Under the pieces are notes generated by a model. That model searched no databases, was not told the DNA's origin, and saw only the letters and a list, made by a program, of their open reading frames with translations. This document shows positions 20,816 through 29,095 of a DNA stretch of 30,462 nt, piece by piece; position 1 is the stretch's first letter, and the number at the start of each line of letters is the position of its first letter. The position numbers were made by a program, and so were the translations under genes. The stretch lies in the NCBI GenBank assembly GCA_014376885.1, contig JACMQR010000155.1:1-30462 (forward strand). Direction: 5' to 3'. The stretch comes from Polaromonas sp. GTDB taxonomy: Bacteria; Pseudomonadota; Gammaproteobacteria; Burkholderiales; Burkholderiaceae_C.

Positions 20816-22048
20816 ATGACGCGGCGGTTGTTGATTGCCGGCGGCGGCATCGGCGGGCTGGCCGCAGCCCTGTCAGCCTCCCGGGCTGGCTGGGAAGTGA
20901 GCCTGTATGAGCGGGCGCAGTTGTTCAGCGAGGTCGGCGCCGGGGTACAGCTCGGACCGAATGTGATTCGGCTGCTGCAGGGCTGGGGGCTGGCTCAGGC
21001 GCTTGGTCGCGTGGCGGCGTTTCCCGAACGGCTGCAGGTGCGCGACGCCTTGTCAGGCCGTGAGCTGGGTGTGCTGCCGCTGGGCCAACAGGCGCTGCAC
21101 AAGTACGGTGCACCCTATGCCACGCTTCACCGCGCTGACCTGCACAAGTTATTGCTGCAGGCGGTGCAGTTGCAAGGCAACACCAGCTTGGCGCCGGCCA
21201 ACGGCGTGTCCGGGTACACCGAGACCGGGCATGGGGTCAGGTTGGAAATCCAGACCAGTTCAGCCTCTAAAGCAGAGGTTAACGGGGATGCGCTGGTCGG
21301 CGCGGACGGGCTTTGGAGCCAGGTGCGCGGCCAAATGCTGGGCAATATGCCGCCGCGCCTCACCGGCCACCTGGCTTACCGCGCCCTGCTGCCGCAAACC
21401 AGCCTGCCAGCGCGCCTGCGCAGCCAGCAGGTGACAGCCTGGCTGGGCCCCAGGCTACATGTGGTGCACTACCCGGTGCGCGGCGGCGAATGGCTTAATG
21501 TGGTGGTCATCGTGCAAGGCTCGGTGTCGGGCGACCTGCAAAGCTGGGACCACCATGCCAATGGCGCCGATCTGCAGCAGGCCACCCGGGGCACGGCTGC
21601 GGTGCTGCGCGAGATAATTCAGGCGGTGACTGACAGCGCGAGTGCGGCTGGCCCTGCCTGGCGGCTTTGGGCACTGTGCGACCGGCCGCCGATGCGCGGT
21701 GCGTTCGAGCAGGCCCAGGGCCGGGTTGCCCTGCTTGGCGATGCCGCCCACCCGATGCGGCCTTTCCTGGCGCAGGGCGCGGGCATGGCGATCGAGGACG
21801 CGGCTGAACTTGGCGCCCAGCTGGCCCAGGCCCGCCGGCCGGAGTCGGACATCGCGGCAGCGCTCGGCCGCTATGCCCAGGCCCGTTGGCAACGCAATGC
21901 CCGGGTCCAGGCCCGGTCGGTGCGCAACGGCCAGATCTTTCACGCCCAGGGCCTGCTGCGCTGGGCGCGCAATGCGTCGATGAAACTGGCGGGTGAACAG
22001 CTGCTGGACCTGCCCTGGCTCTACGGGCCGGCCAGCCAGGCGGCCTGA
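20816..22048 (+). CDS. FAD-dependent monooxygenase (salicylate hydroxylase-like)
   Basis: This is a group A flavoprotein hydroxylase, predicted to use NAD(P)H and O2 to hydroxylate an aromatic substrate. The 410-residue protein has the N-terminal GxGxxG dinucleotide fold (LLIAGGGIGGLAAALSASRAG), the ALVGADGLWSQVR segment (DG motif), and the GD motif VALLGDAAHPMRPFLAQGAGMAIEDAAELG at about residues 303-332. The start at 20816 is where homology begins; the upstream open frame overlaps acnA. It is 70 nt after acnA on the same strand and convergent with the kyn operon. A tryptophan-derived substrate is conceivable but not shown. Confidence 0.87.
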   Translation: MTRRLLIAGGGIGGLAAALSASRAGWEVSLYERAQLFSEVGAGVQLGPNVIRLLQGWGLAQALGRVAAFPERLQVRDALSGRELGVLPLGQQALHKYGAPYATLHRADLHKLLLQAVQLQGNTSLAPANGVSGYTETGHGVRLEIQTSSASKAEVNGDALVGADGLWSQVRGQMLGNMPPRLTGHLAYRALLPQTSLPARLRSQQVTAWLGPRLHVVHYPVRGGEWLNVVVIVQGSVSGDLQSWDHHANGADLQQATRGTAAVLREIIQAVTDSASAAGPAWRLWALCDRPPMRGAFEQAQGRVALLGDAAHPMRPFLAQGAGMAIEDAAELGAQLAQARRPESDIAAALGRYAQARWQRNARVQARSVRNGQIFHAQGLLRWARNASMKLAGEQLLDLPWLYGPASQAA

Positions 22049-22070
22049 AAGCTATCAAAAAAATAGCTTT
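22048..22070 (+). repeat. AAAGCTAT/ATAGCTTT hairpin at the monooxygenase 3' end
   Basis: A perfect 8-bp stem (AAAGCTAT with ATAGCTTT) encloses CAAAAAA and starts at the last base of the monooxygenase stop codon. It lacks a GC-rich stem and T run, so it is not a standard terminator. It matches one half of the A+T-rich dispersed element. Confidence 0.5.
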
Positions 22071-22107
22071 GCAGGGCCGTGGGTATTGCACAAGCCGGGT
22101 TTTCCTC

Positions 22108-22127
22108 AAAAAACGGAGCAGACCGTT
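22108..22127 (-). terminator. Weak terminator candidate after kynA
   Basis: On the minus strand AACGG and CCGTT (plus 22112-22116 and 22123-22127) form a short stem followed by a run of six T. The stem is only 5 bp, so activity is uncertain. It lies 9 nt past the kynA stop. Confidence 0.3.
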
Positions 22128-22135
22128 GGTAACGG

Positions 22136-22843
22136 CTACCAGTCCGTGCGCAGTTTCCAGATTTCCGGTAACAGCGCCCCGTCAAGCATGCGGCGCAGGT
22201 AACCCACGCCCTGGGTGCCGCCGGTGCCGCGCTTAAAACCAATGATGCGCTCGACCGTCGTGACATGGCGAAAGCGCCAAAGCCGAAAAGCGTTCTCCAG
22301 GTCGGTGAGTTCTTCCCCCAGCTGGTACGGGTCCCAGTAGCGCTTCGGGTCGCGGTACACCGTGAGCCAGGCGCGCTCGACCGCTTCGTTCTCGGCATAG
22401 CCGCGCTGCCAGTCGCGGTCGGTGTGGCTGGCCGGCACATCCAGGCCGCGCCGGGCCAGCAGGTCCGGCCGGTGCGCATGAGGCGCGAGCATGGCCGCGT
22501 TCTTGTTGCCCAGCGCAAACTCGATACAGCGGTACTGCGCGCTTTGAAAGCCGCTGGAGCTGCCCAGGAAAGGCTGCAGGGCGCTGTATTCGGACGGCGT
22601 CATGGTGGCCAGCACATCCCAGGCATGGACCAGCTGCTCCATGATCTTGCTGACCCGCGCCAGCTTCTTGAATGCGCTGCCCAGCGCGTCGGCCATGGCC
22701 GCATGCAGCTCGTGCAGCATCAGCTTCATCCACAGCTCGCTGGTCTGGTGCTGGACGATGAACAGCATCTCGCCATGCGCCGGCGAACGCGGCTGCTGCG
22801 CGTCCAGGATGGCGTCGAGTTGCAAATAGTCGCTGTAGCTCAT
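22136..22843 (-). CDS. kynA: Tryptophan 2,3-dioxygenase, short and possibly frameshifted
   Basis: KynA opens the indole ring of tryptophan with O2 to give N-formylkynurenine. The frame shows the family core: [65 protein letters not shown], and [20 protein letters not shown] with haem-ligand His193. From the only canonical in-frame start (22843) it has 235 residues, while family members have about 280-300. Two things are missing. The N-terminal [11 protein letters not shown] block is encoded just upstream in the same frame but has no start codon. About 20 residues also appear lost between AHRPD and LLARRGL. It is the last gene of kynBUA. Whether it makes active enzyme is doubtful from sequence alone. 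Confidence 0.85.
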   Translation of the reverse strand: MSYSDYLQLDAILDAQQPRSPAHGEMLFIVQHQTSELWMKLMLHELHAAMADALGSAFKKLARVSKIMEQLVHAWDVLATMTPSEYSALQPFLGSSSGFQSAQYRCIEFALGNKNAAMLAPHAHRPDLLARRGLDVPASHTDRDWQRGYAENEAVERAWLTVYRDPKRYWDPYQLGEELTDLENAFRLWRFRHVTTVERIIGFKRGTGGTQGVGYLRRMLDGALLPEIWKLRTDW

Positions 22844-22956
22844 CGACTGGCTGAAATCCAGCTGGGCTTTTTCCTCGGCGACGATCTCAGGGGGGGCTGG
22901 CGGGCGGGCTTGTTTATGTCACCGCCTGCTTCTGGCTGAATTCCGGGCGTTGCCAT
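22844..22956 (-). other. Probable displaced 5' end of kynA with a C7 tract
   Basis: An ATG at 22956, inside the 3' end of kynU, opens a frame that reads through a run of seven C (plus 22890-22896 as G). With eight C this frame would continue without a stop into [15 protein letters not shown] and the rest of kynA. As given, the kynA frame upstream of 22843 runs back only to a TGA beside the kynU stop, with no ATG, GTG or TTG. Confidence 0.6.
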
Positions 22957-24356
22957 TCGCCGGTGTCCAGCACTTGGCGCAAATGCTCCACCGCCTGCCA
23001 CACGTCCTCAAAACCAAGATACAGCGGCGTACAGCCAAAGCGCAGGATGTCCGGATGCCGGCCGCCGTCGCCGGCGCGAAAGTCGCCAATCACGCCGCGG
23101 GCAATCAGCGCCTGCACGATGGCATAAGCACCAGAGCCACCGCCACCGGGCCGCCCCAAGGCGGTGTCAGCCCCCCCGGGGGGCAGCGGCCCGCGAAGCG
23201 GCAGAGCGTGGGGGCAAGTACTTTCGCCGGGCCGCCCCAAGGCGGTGTCAGCCCCCTCGGGGGGGCGCGACCCGCCAAGCGGCGGAGCGTGGGGGCCAGA
23301 ACTGTGGCTCAGGCAGACCTGCGAGCCGCGCTGCGCATGCGCGCGCGGCGTCGCCAGTTCCAGGCCATGGCCGGCGCAGCGCGCCTCGACCAGTTCGATG
23401 AACAAATCCGTCAGCGCCAGCGACTTGGCGCGCAGCGCCGCCATGCCGCCCAGCGGCTCGGCAGCCAGCACGGTGTCGATGCCGCAGTCCAGCGCGGTCA
23501 GGCTTAAAACGGGCGGGGTGCCGCATAAAAAGCGGCCAATGCCGGGGGCCGGGCGGTAGTCTGGCGTGAATTCGAAAGGCGCGGCGTGGCCCCACCAGCC
23601 GGCCAGCGGCTGCCGGCATCTGGCGACATGCCGGGGGTGCGCCCAGACAAAGGCCGGTGCACCGGGGCCGCCGTTGAGGAACTTATAGCCGCAGCCGACG
23701 GCAAAATCGGCCTGCGCGGCATGCAGGTCCACTGGCACCGCGCCGGCGCTGTGCGCCAGATCCCAGACAGCCAGGCTGCCGGCTGCATGCGCGGCAGCGG
23801 TTACTGCCGCCATGTCGTGCAGCGCGCCGGTGCGGTAGTTCACCTGCGTCAGCAGCAGCACGGCGACATCGGCGGTCAGCGCGGCGGCAATGTCTTGCGG
23901 CTCGACCAGCAGCAGGCGCAGTCCGCGTTCTTGGCACAGCGCCTGGGCAATGTACAGGTCGGTGGGAAAGTTGCTGCGCTCGCTGACCAGCACCCGGCGC
24001 GCCGGCGCGTCCTCGGCCGCCATGGCGAGCGCGGCGCTCAGCACCTTGTACAGGTTGACCGAGGTGCTGTCGGCAACCACCAGCTCGCCCGGTCCGGCGC
24101 CCACCAGCCGGGCAATCTTGTCGCCCAGGCGCTGCGGCGCTTCTAACCAGCCAGCGCTGTTCCAGGCGCGGATCAGGCCCTGGCCCCATTCCTGGGTCAG
24201 CGCCTCAAGCACGCGGGCGGCGCTGGCCTTGGGCAGCGGGCCGAGGGAATTGCCGTCAAGGTAGATCACGCCTTCGGGCAGGATGAACTGCTCCTTCAGG
24301 GCGCGCAGCGGGTCTTGCGCGTCGAGCGCGCGGCAGTCTTGCAGGGTTCGGGCCAT
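22914..24356 (-). CDS. kynU: Kynureninase with an in-frame repeat insertion
   Basis: KynU cleaves kynurenine to anthranilate and alanine using PLP. Family features include [24 protein letters not shown] (phosphate contact), [32 protein letters not shown] and the PLP lysine Lys225 in [15 protein letters not shown]. At 480 residues it is about 60 longer than usual. The excess is a Gly/Pro-rich stretch made of two 27-residue repeats, lying between GSQVCLSH and [18 protein letters not shown], encoded by two copies of a palindromic DNA repeat. The frame is intact throughout. It starts 20 nt after kynB. Confidence 0.96.
   Translation of the reverse strand: MARTLQDCRALDAQDPLRALKEQFILPEGVIYLDGNSLGPLPKASAARVLEALTQEWGQGLIRAWNSAGWLEAPQRLGDKIARLVGAGPGELVVADSTSVNLYKVLSAALAMAAEDAPARRVLVSERSNFPTDLYIAQALCQERGLRLLLVEPQDIAAALTADVAVLLLTQVNYRTGALHDMAAVTAAAHAAGSLAVWDLAHSAGAVPVDLHAAQADFAVGCGYKFLNGGPGAPAFVWAHPRHVARCRQPLAGWWGHAAPFEFTPDYRPAPGIGRFLCGTPPVLSLTALDCGIDTVLAAEPLGGMAALRAKSLALTDLFIELVEARCAGHGLELATPRAHAQRGSQVCLSHSSGPHAPPLGGSRPPEGADTALGRPGESTCPHALPLRGPLPPGGADTALGRPGGGGSGAYAIVQALIARGVIGDFRAGDGGRHPDILRFGCTPLYLGFEDVWQAVEHLRQVLDTGEWQRPEFSQKQAVT
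23146..23296. repeat. Two tandem copies of a G+C-rich palindromic repeat within kynU
   Basis: Copy 1 is 23146-23215 and copy 2 is 23227-23296, each 70 bp, with an 81-bp period. Each begins CCGGGCCGCCCCAAGGCGGT and ends GGAGCGTGGGGGC or a one-base variant. Each contains two nested palindromes (CCGCC/GGCGG and a C-run/G-run stem). The 81-bp period equals 27 codons, so the kynU frame is kept. From memory, this kind of unit is widespread between genes in Comamonadaceae. Confidence 0.9.
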
Positions 24357-24376
24357 GGAAAGTTCTTTTTCAGGAT

Positions 24377-25048
24377 TCAGGGCAGTTCGCGCAGGATGGC
24401 GCGCACCGGCGAGGCGTCGGCCCGCCTCAGCTTGAGCAGCAGGGCAATCAATTCGTAGTCGCCCTCGGGCTCGTCGTCGAGCACCAGGTTTTCCAGCACC
24501 CGCAGGCCGCGCTGCAGCAGCAACCGGTGGCAGGGCCGGTGCTGGCTGGGGGCCGGGTCCACGCTGGGGGTGTCAATGCCGACAAGCACTATGTTTTTGC
24601 TAGCTAGAAGTGTAAGCGCATCAAGCGCTATAGCACTAAAAGATACCCAGGACTGGCTGGCATGGCGAGCTGTGCGCAGCAGCACGCAGGCCGGCAGCCT
24701 GTGCAGCGCATGGGCGATGTGCGCCGGCTGCACCAGCGGTCCGCAGTCGAGGCAATGAATCACGCGGCACGGGCCCAGGTAGGCCTGCAGGTCCACGTCG
24801 CCAATCGCCGCTTGGCCGCTGGCGTAATGCAGCGGCGCATCGGCATGCGCGCCGGTGTGCGGCAACAGCGTGCTGCGGCTGACATTGACCGGGCAATCGG
24901 GCGAAAGCGAAAAATGAAGTTGCTGCGAGTAGGCGGTGTCGCCCGGAAACACCTGGGAATTCTCGTCCACCGCCGGCGAGATGTCCCAGATTTTCAGCCG
25001 CCGGCTGGGGTTGGGCAGGGCGGCGGGACGGGGAACAGGCTTGGTCAT
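24377..25048 (-). CDS. kynB: Kynurenine formamidase
   Basis: KynB hydrolyses N-formylkynurenine to kynurenine and formate, using a metal site. The protein has 223 residues. It carries IWDISPAVDENSQVFPGDT near residue 20 and the metal-binding HxGxHxD motif HTGAHADAPLHY (His64, His68, Asp70). VLVGIDTPSVDP, typical of the cyclase-like formamidase family, lies further on. It is the first gene of kynBUA and divergent from a short-chain dehydrogenase. Part of the region before VLVGIDTPS uses markedly A+T-rich codons that match the dispersed repeat. No convincing promoter was fixed in the 203-bp gap upstream. Confidence 0.95.
   Translation of the reverse strand: MTKPVPRPAALPNPSRRLKIWDISPAVDENSQVFPGDTAYSQQLHFSLSPDCPVNVSRSTLLPHTGAHADAPLHYASGQAAIGDVDLQAYLGPCRVIHCLDCGPLVQPAHIAHALHRLPACVLLRTARHASQSWVSFSAIALDALTLLASKNIVLVGIDTPSVDPAPSQHRPCHRLLLQRGLRVLENLVLDDEPEGDYELIALLLKLRRADASPVRAILRELP
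24594..24642. repeat. A+T-rich repeat element inside kynB
   Basis: On the plus strand the blocks are TTTTTGCTA, TAAGCGC, ATC, AAGCGCTATAGC and ACTAAAAGA. The kynB codons read from the other strand (TTT AGT GCT ATA GCG CTT and onward) are strikingly unlike the G+C-rich codons on both sides, yet the encoded residues still fit the formamidase family. Confidence 0.6.
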
Positions 25049-25251
25049 GCGGCAAAGGTAGCACCGCCGAAAAAACCAGGGTGTCGGTTAATGCCAACAA
25101 GGGTTGAAATAGCTGGCGCAGCAAGCCATGGGCGCCGCGCCTGGGCTTGAGGCGCAAGGCCGGCTGCTGCCGCTCAGGCAAAATTGACCCGCCGGCTGTC
25201 GGGCAGCAGCCGGTTTCGCACCGGTCTGTATTTTTTCATCCAAAGGCTTTC

Positions 25252-26004
25252 ATGACTTCAAACGACAAAGTGGCACTCGTGACGGGCGCGGGCACCGGCA
25301 TTGGCCGGGCGGTGGCGCTGGCATTGCTGGCCGCTGGCTACCGGGTGGTACTGGCCGGGCGCCGCATTGAGCCGCTGGTTGAAACGGCTGCGGCGTCAAG
25401 CACCGGCCACGCCCTGCCGGTGGCCACCGATGTCAGCCGGCCCGAGTCGGTCGACGCCCTGTTTGCGACCATCAAGGAAAAGTTTGGCCGGCTTGATGTG
25501 CTGTTCAACAACGCCGGTGTGAATGCGCCGCGCGCCAGCTTTGAGGACCTGAGCTACGCGCAGTGGCAAAACGTCGTCAACATCAACCTGACCGGCTCGT
25601 TTTTGTGCGCCCAGGGCGCTTTCCGGCTGATGAAAGAGCAGTTGCCCCAGGGCGGCCGGATCATCAACAACGGCTCGATTGCCGCCCATGCGCCGCGCCC
25701 CAACTCGGCGCCTTACACCGCGACCAAGCACGCCATCACCGGCCTGACGAAAACCTTGTCACTTGACGGCCGCAAGTACAACATTGCCTGCGGCCAGATC
25801 GATGTCGGCAACGCCATGACCGAGCTGGCGGCGCCCATGGCCGCCGGCGTGCCGCAGGCCAACGGGGAGACTGCCGCCGAGCCGATGATGGACGCGGCCG
25901 AGGTGGCCCAGGCGGTGGTTCACATGGCCGGGCTGCCACTGTCGACCAACATCCAGTTCATGACCATCATGGCGACCAAGATGCCGTTCGTCGGGCGTGG
26001 GTAA
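25252..26004 (+). CDS. Short-chain dehydrogenase/reductase
   Basis: This is a classical SDR oxidoreductase of 250 residues. It has the nucleotide-binding TGAGTGIG (residues 11-18), the NNAG motif (86-89), and the catalytic Ser142, Tyr155 and Lys159 ([21 protein letters not shown]). The start at 25252 follows AAGG and a short pyrimidine stretch; the upstream open frame lacks homology. The substrate is unknown. It is divergent from kynB, so a shared control region is possible, but no common function is evident. It has no close downstream partner: the kinase starts 50 nt later but looks like a separate unit. Confidence 0.92.
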   Translation: MTSNDKVALVTGAGTGIGRAVALALLAAGYRVVLAGRRIEPLVETAAASSTGHALPVATDVSRPESVDALFATIKEKFGRLDVLFNNAGVNAPRASFEDLSYAQWQNVVNINLTGSFLCAQGAFRLMKEQLPQGGRIINNGSIAAHAPRPNSAPYTATKHAITGLTKTLSLDGRKYNIACGQIDVGNAMTELAAPMAAGVPQANGETAAEPMMDAAEVAQAVVHMAGLPLSTNIQFMTIMATKMPFVGRG

Positions 26005-26054
26005 CCAAGCTTGTGCACGGCGGTCTGACCCAGTCAAAAAAATAGAACTCCACC

Positions 26055-27653
26055 ATGTACCGAAGAAAACTGGTGCTTGCCTTTGTATGTCTGTGCGGGC
26101 TGATGCTGGTTCAGGCGGTGACTGCCTACTGGCTGGTGCAAACCGCGCAGCACCATGAGCAGCGCAGCCGCGTCGCCCACGACATGTTGACCCGGTACAC
26201 ATATGTCTCGGCGGACAAGCAGCGACTCAAGGTCTGGTACGCACAGTTGCTGCTCACGGGCAACGCGGCCCTCCAGGCGCGCGATGTGCTGCTTGTCAGG
26301 CTGAACACCAACATTCAGGCGCTGCGCACGCTGAGTGCTGTTCAAAGCCAATTGCTGGGTGACGACCGGCTGCATCTGGCGGGTATCGACAACACAGACA
26401 CGCTCAATGTGCTGGAGAAAAATTTTTCCAATTTCCAGCAACGTGTAGTGCAAGCCCAGACAGAGCGCAAGCCCGCAGACAACGAGCATATCTGGACCGA
26501 GGTGCTGGGCATCTTCGACATGGCTGAAACACGCGATGTTCGTGTGCTGCTGGCCGCCGCCATCGACCAGCAATCAGGTCTGAGCCAGCAGGCCGACGCC
26601 GATGCCGATGCGGTGGTCCGGCGGAGCGACTTCGTATTTGCCGCCATGATGGTGTTGAGCTGCGCGGCAGCCCTGGCCATGGCGTGGTATTTTGTCAGGC
26701 AGCTCAAGCAGCCCCTTGAAGATCTTCTGCTGGGCACGCAGCGCATCAAAACAGAGCAGTCTGCCGGCATGCAGCCCATCACGGTACCCGAGCGCACGCG
26801 CGACGAGTTTGGTCAGCTGGCCAAAAGCTTCAACACCATGGCACTGGAAATTCACCAGACGCGGCTCAAGGACAGGGCGGAAAACAGCCGCCTGGAAGCG
26901 GCAGTGTCCGAAAGGACTGTCCAGCTCACCAACGCCAACGCGCAGCTGCAGGCCGCAGATGTCCGCAGACGCCAGTTGTTTTCAGACCTGAGCCACGAGC
27001 TGCGCACGCCTGCCACGGCGATTTTGGGCGAGGCCGAAATTGCGTTGCGCGGTATCGGCAAGCCCGTGGCCGATTACCGACTGGCGCTTGAAAACATCGC
27101 CTCCACCACCCGCCAGCTGTCCCAGCGCGTGAACGAGTTGTTACTTCTCGCCCGCGAGCAGTCCATGGCGGCAGACATCTCGCTCGATTGCGTGCCCTTT
27201 GCCCCGATTCTCAAAGAGGCCCTGGCACAAGCGCGTTCGCTGGCGCAGGGCAGTGGCGTTGCAGTCACCGACATCAGGGCATCGATGGATCTGGCATCCG
27301 TGGTCGTCACCACCGATGCTGCCAAGCTGCTTCAAATCCTGATGGTCCTGTATGACAACGCGGTGCGTTACACCAGCGCGGGCGGCGCGATCACGACGCG
27401 CATCGAGGTGGCGGGCGACAAGCTCGAGGTTTCAATTTTCGACACGGGGATCGGGCTGGACAAAGCGGAGATTGAAAATGTTTTCCAGCGTAATTTCCGG
27501 GGCGCGCAGGCCCGCAAGATGCGATCGGACGGCGCAGGCCTCGGGCTTGCGATTGCCAAAAATCTGGCCGATGCGTTAAGCATCCGCCTCAGTCTTGAAA
27601 ACCAGCCGGCCTCTGGCTGCCGCGCCTGTGTCCAGATGCCGGGGAGCCGTTAG
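26055..27653 (+). CDS. Membrane sensor histidine kinase
   Basis: This is a two-component sensor of 532 residues. It has a first membrane helix (about 7-28), a periplasmic, mostly helical sensor region (about 29-192) and a second helix (193-214). A HAMP domain, a coiled coil (RAENSRLEAAVSERTVQLTNANAQL) and a HisKA domain with His314 in DLSHELRTPATAILGEAE follow. The ATPase domain contains LYDNAVRYT (N box), DTGIGL and GAGLGLAIA. The signal sensed is unknown. It precedes its response regulator by one base, so the two are certainly cotranscribed. Kinase first, regulator second is the reverse of the most common order. Confidence 0.95.
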   Translation: MYRRKLVLAFVCLCGLMLVQAVTAYWLVQTAQHHEQRSRVAHDMLTRYTYVSADKQRLKVWYAQLLLTGNAALQARDVLLVRLNTNIQALRTLSAVQSQLLGDDRLHLAGIDNTDTLNVLEKNFSNFQQRVVQAQTERKPADNEHIWTEVLGIFDMAETRDVRVLLAAAIDQQSGLSQQADADADAVVRRSDFVFAAMMVLSCAAALAMAWYFVRQLKQPLEDLLLGTQRIKTEQSAGMQPITVPERTRDEFGQLAKSFNTMALEIHQTRLKDRAENSRLEAAVSERTVQLTNANAQLQAADVRRRQLFSDLSHELRTPATAILGEAEIALRGIGKPVADYRLALENIASTTRQLSQRVNELLLLAREQSMAADISLDCVPFAPILKEALAQARSLAQGSGVAVTDIRASMDLASVVVTTDAAKLLQILMVLYDNAVRYTSAGGAITTRIEVAGDKLEVSIFDTGIGLDKAEIENVFQRNFRGAQARKMRSDGAGLGLAIAKNLADALSIRLSLENQPASGCRACVQMPGSR

Positions 27654-27654
27654 C

Positions 27655-28335
27655 ATGCATATTTTGGTGATTGAAGACGACAGCCGTGTCGCTGATTTTT
27701 TGGGCAGAGGCTTGCGGGCGGAACGCCATACCGTTCAACTGGCCAGAAATGGCATTGAAGGCCTTTCCCTGGCGCGAAGCAGCGAATGCGACGTTATCTT
27801 GCTCGATGTGATGCTGCCCGGCATTGACGGCATCGAGCTGTGCCAGACCCTGCGCGGCGAAAGGCGCAACACACCGGTGCTGATGTTGACCGCGCTGGCC
27901 ACAGTCGAAGACCGCGTGTCCGGCCTGCGTTGCGGGGCTGACGACTACCTGACCAAGCCGTTTGCCTTTGATGAGCTTCTTGCGCGCATTGACGCGCTGT
28001 ACCGCAGGAGTGGTCAGCAGACCGAGCTTGTCAGCCTGCTGACGGTGGGCGATCTGGTGTTTGACCGTGAAAAAATGAGGGTGGAGCGCGCGGGGCGGTT
28101 TATCAGCCTGACGGCCAGGGAGCTTGCGATGCTCGAACTGCTCATGCGTTACCCGGGTCGCCTCTACAGCCGGGAGCGACTTCTCTCGAACGTGTGGGGC
28201 GTCAATGAAGACCCTCTAACCAATGTCATCGATGTGTACATCAGCCGTCTGCGTGCCAAGGTTGACACGGGGCACGCTGTGCAGCTTATTAAAACGGTGC
28301 GTGGCCTGGGCTACAAGATCGACACCGACAGCTGA
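27655..28335 (+). CDS. OmpR-family response regulator
   Basis: This is the DNA-binding partner of the upstream kinase. The 226-residue protein has a receiver domain (MHILVIEDDSRVADFLGRGL) with phospho-acceptor Asp51 in ILLDVMLPG, conserved Thr79 and Lys101. A C-terminal winged helix follows (LTARELAMLELLMRYPGRLYSRERLL, then NVIDVYISRLRAKVD and IKTVRGLGYKID). The ATG at 27655 directly follows the kinase stop. An upstream open frame overlaps the kinase and lacks homology. The target genes are unknown. The following exported protein gene is a natural candidate. Confidence 0.96.
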   Translation: MHILVIEDDSRVADFLGRGLRAERHTVQLARNGIEGLSLARSSECDVILLDVMLPGIDGIELCQTLRGERRNTPVLMLTALATVEDRVSGLRCGADDYLTKPFAFDELLARIDALYRRSGQQTELVSLLTVGDLVFDREKMRVERAGRFISLTARELAMLELLMRYPGRLYSRERLLSNVWGVNEDPLTNVIDVYISRLRAKVDTGHAVQLIKTVRGLGYKIDTDS

Positions 28336-28516
28336 GTGCCTTGGTCGATGGCTCGGGTTGTCATGTGCCGTTCATAAAAGTTTCAGGCGCAGTTAATGCT
28401 GCAGTCATGGAAGGTTGCATACCGGTCGATTTAATTCAGGTTGTTGGCGGCAGACAAAAAGCGGACTGCCAGCGGGACAACAAACCAGAACGCGTTTTAA
28501 ATCAAAGGACCGACAC

Positions 28517-28969
28517 ATGAAAAAAATCGCCATTTCGCTGCTCGCATTGGCCGCAGCAACGAGTGCTTTTGCGCAGACCACGCAAACCTGCGTATCCGTG
28601 GACGAAAAGCAAATCGCGGGTTTGTTTGACCGATGGAACGCGTCACTCAAAACCCTCGATCCCAGCCGTGTGGTGGCTAACTACACAGCAGACGCAGTAT
28701 TGCTGGCAACTGTACAAAACCAGCCGCGTCTGACACAGGATGACCGATTGAACTATTTCACGAAGTTTTTGAAATTGACCCCACAAGGAACGATCAATTC
28801 AAGCACTATCAAAATTGGTTGCAATACAGCCAGTGACGTCGGTACTTACACTTTCAAGTTAAAAGATGGCAGCCAAGTGGCTGCGCGCTACTCTTATATT
28901 TACTCGTATCAGAACGGCGAGTGGCTCATTTCCCACCACCACTCATCGGCTATGCCGGAAAAAATCTGA
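28517..28969 (+). CDS. Exported SnoaL-like (SgcJ/EcaC-type) protein
   Basis: This small exported protein of 150 residues has a Sec signal peptide (MKKIAISLLALAAATSAFAQ). A single cone-shaped alpha+beta domain follows, of the SnoaL/CaMKII-association type: IAGLFDRWNASLKTLDPSRVVANYTADAVLLATV, RLNYFTKFLKLTPQG, then the paired strands YTFKLKDGSQVAARYSYIYSYQNGEWLISHHHSS. The family binds small hydrophobic molecules and some members are enzymes; the function here is unknown. AAGGA lies about 8 nt before the ATG. Base composition is visibly A+T-richer than the neighbours, suggesting acquisition. The 181-bp gap after the regulator shows no clear promoter. Confidence 0.85.
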   Translation: MKKIAISLLALAAATSAFAQTTQTCVSVDEKQIAGLFDRWNASLKTLDPSRVVANYTADAVLLATVQNQPRLTQDDRLNYFTKFLKLTPQGTINSSTIKIGCNTASDVGTYTFKLKDGSQVAARYSYIYSYQNGEWLISHHHSSAMPEKI

Positions 28970-29095
28970 ACTGCCGTTTCAGGCCATGCCAAGCCGCTCG
29001 ATATGGGTGTGCTACCGGCTTGATGGCGCATGTGGGGCAAGCTCAAGCGCCTGATGCCAGCCCACTGGTGCGGGGAATATCCAAGAAAACGCGTA

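Noticed and set aside
22048..22070. Terminator for the FAD monooxygenase
   Set aside because: The stem is A+T-rich and not followed by a T run; it matches a dispersed half-element better than an intrinsic terminator.
23146..23296. CRISPR-like array in kynU
   Set aside because: There are only two units, with an 11-bp spacer and strong internal palindromes, no further repeats and no cas genes. It is a tandem palindromic repeat.
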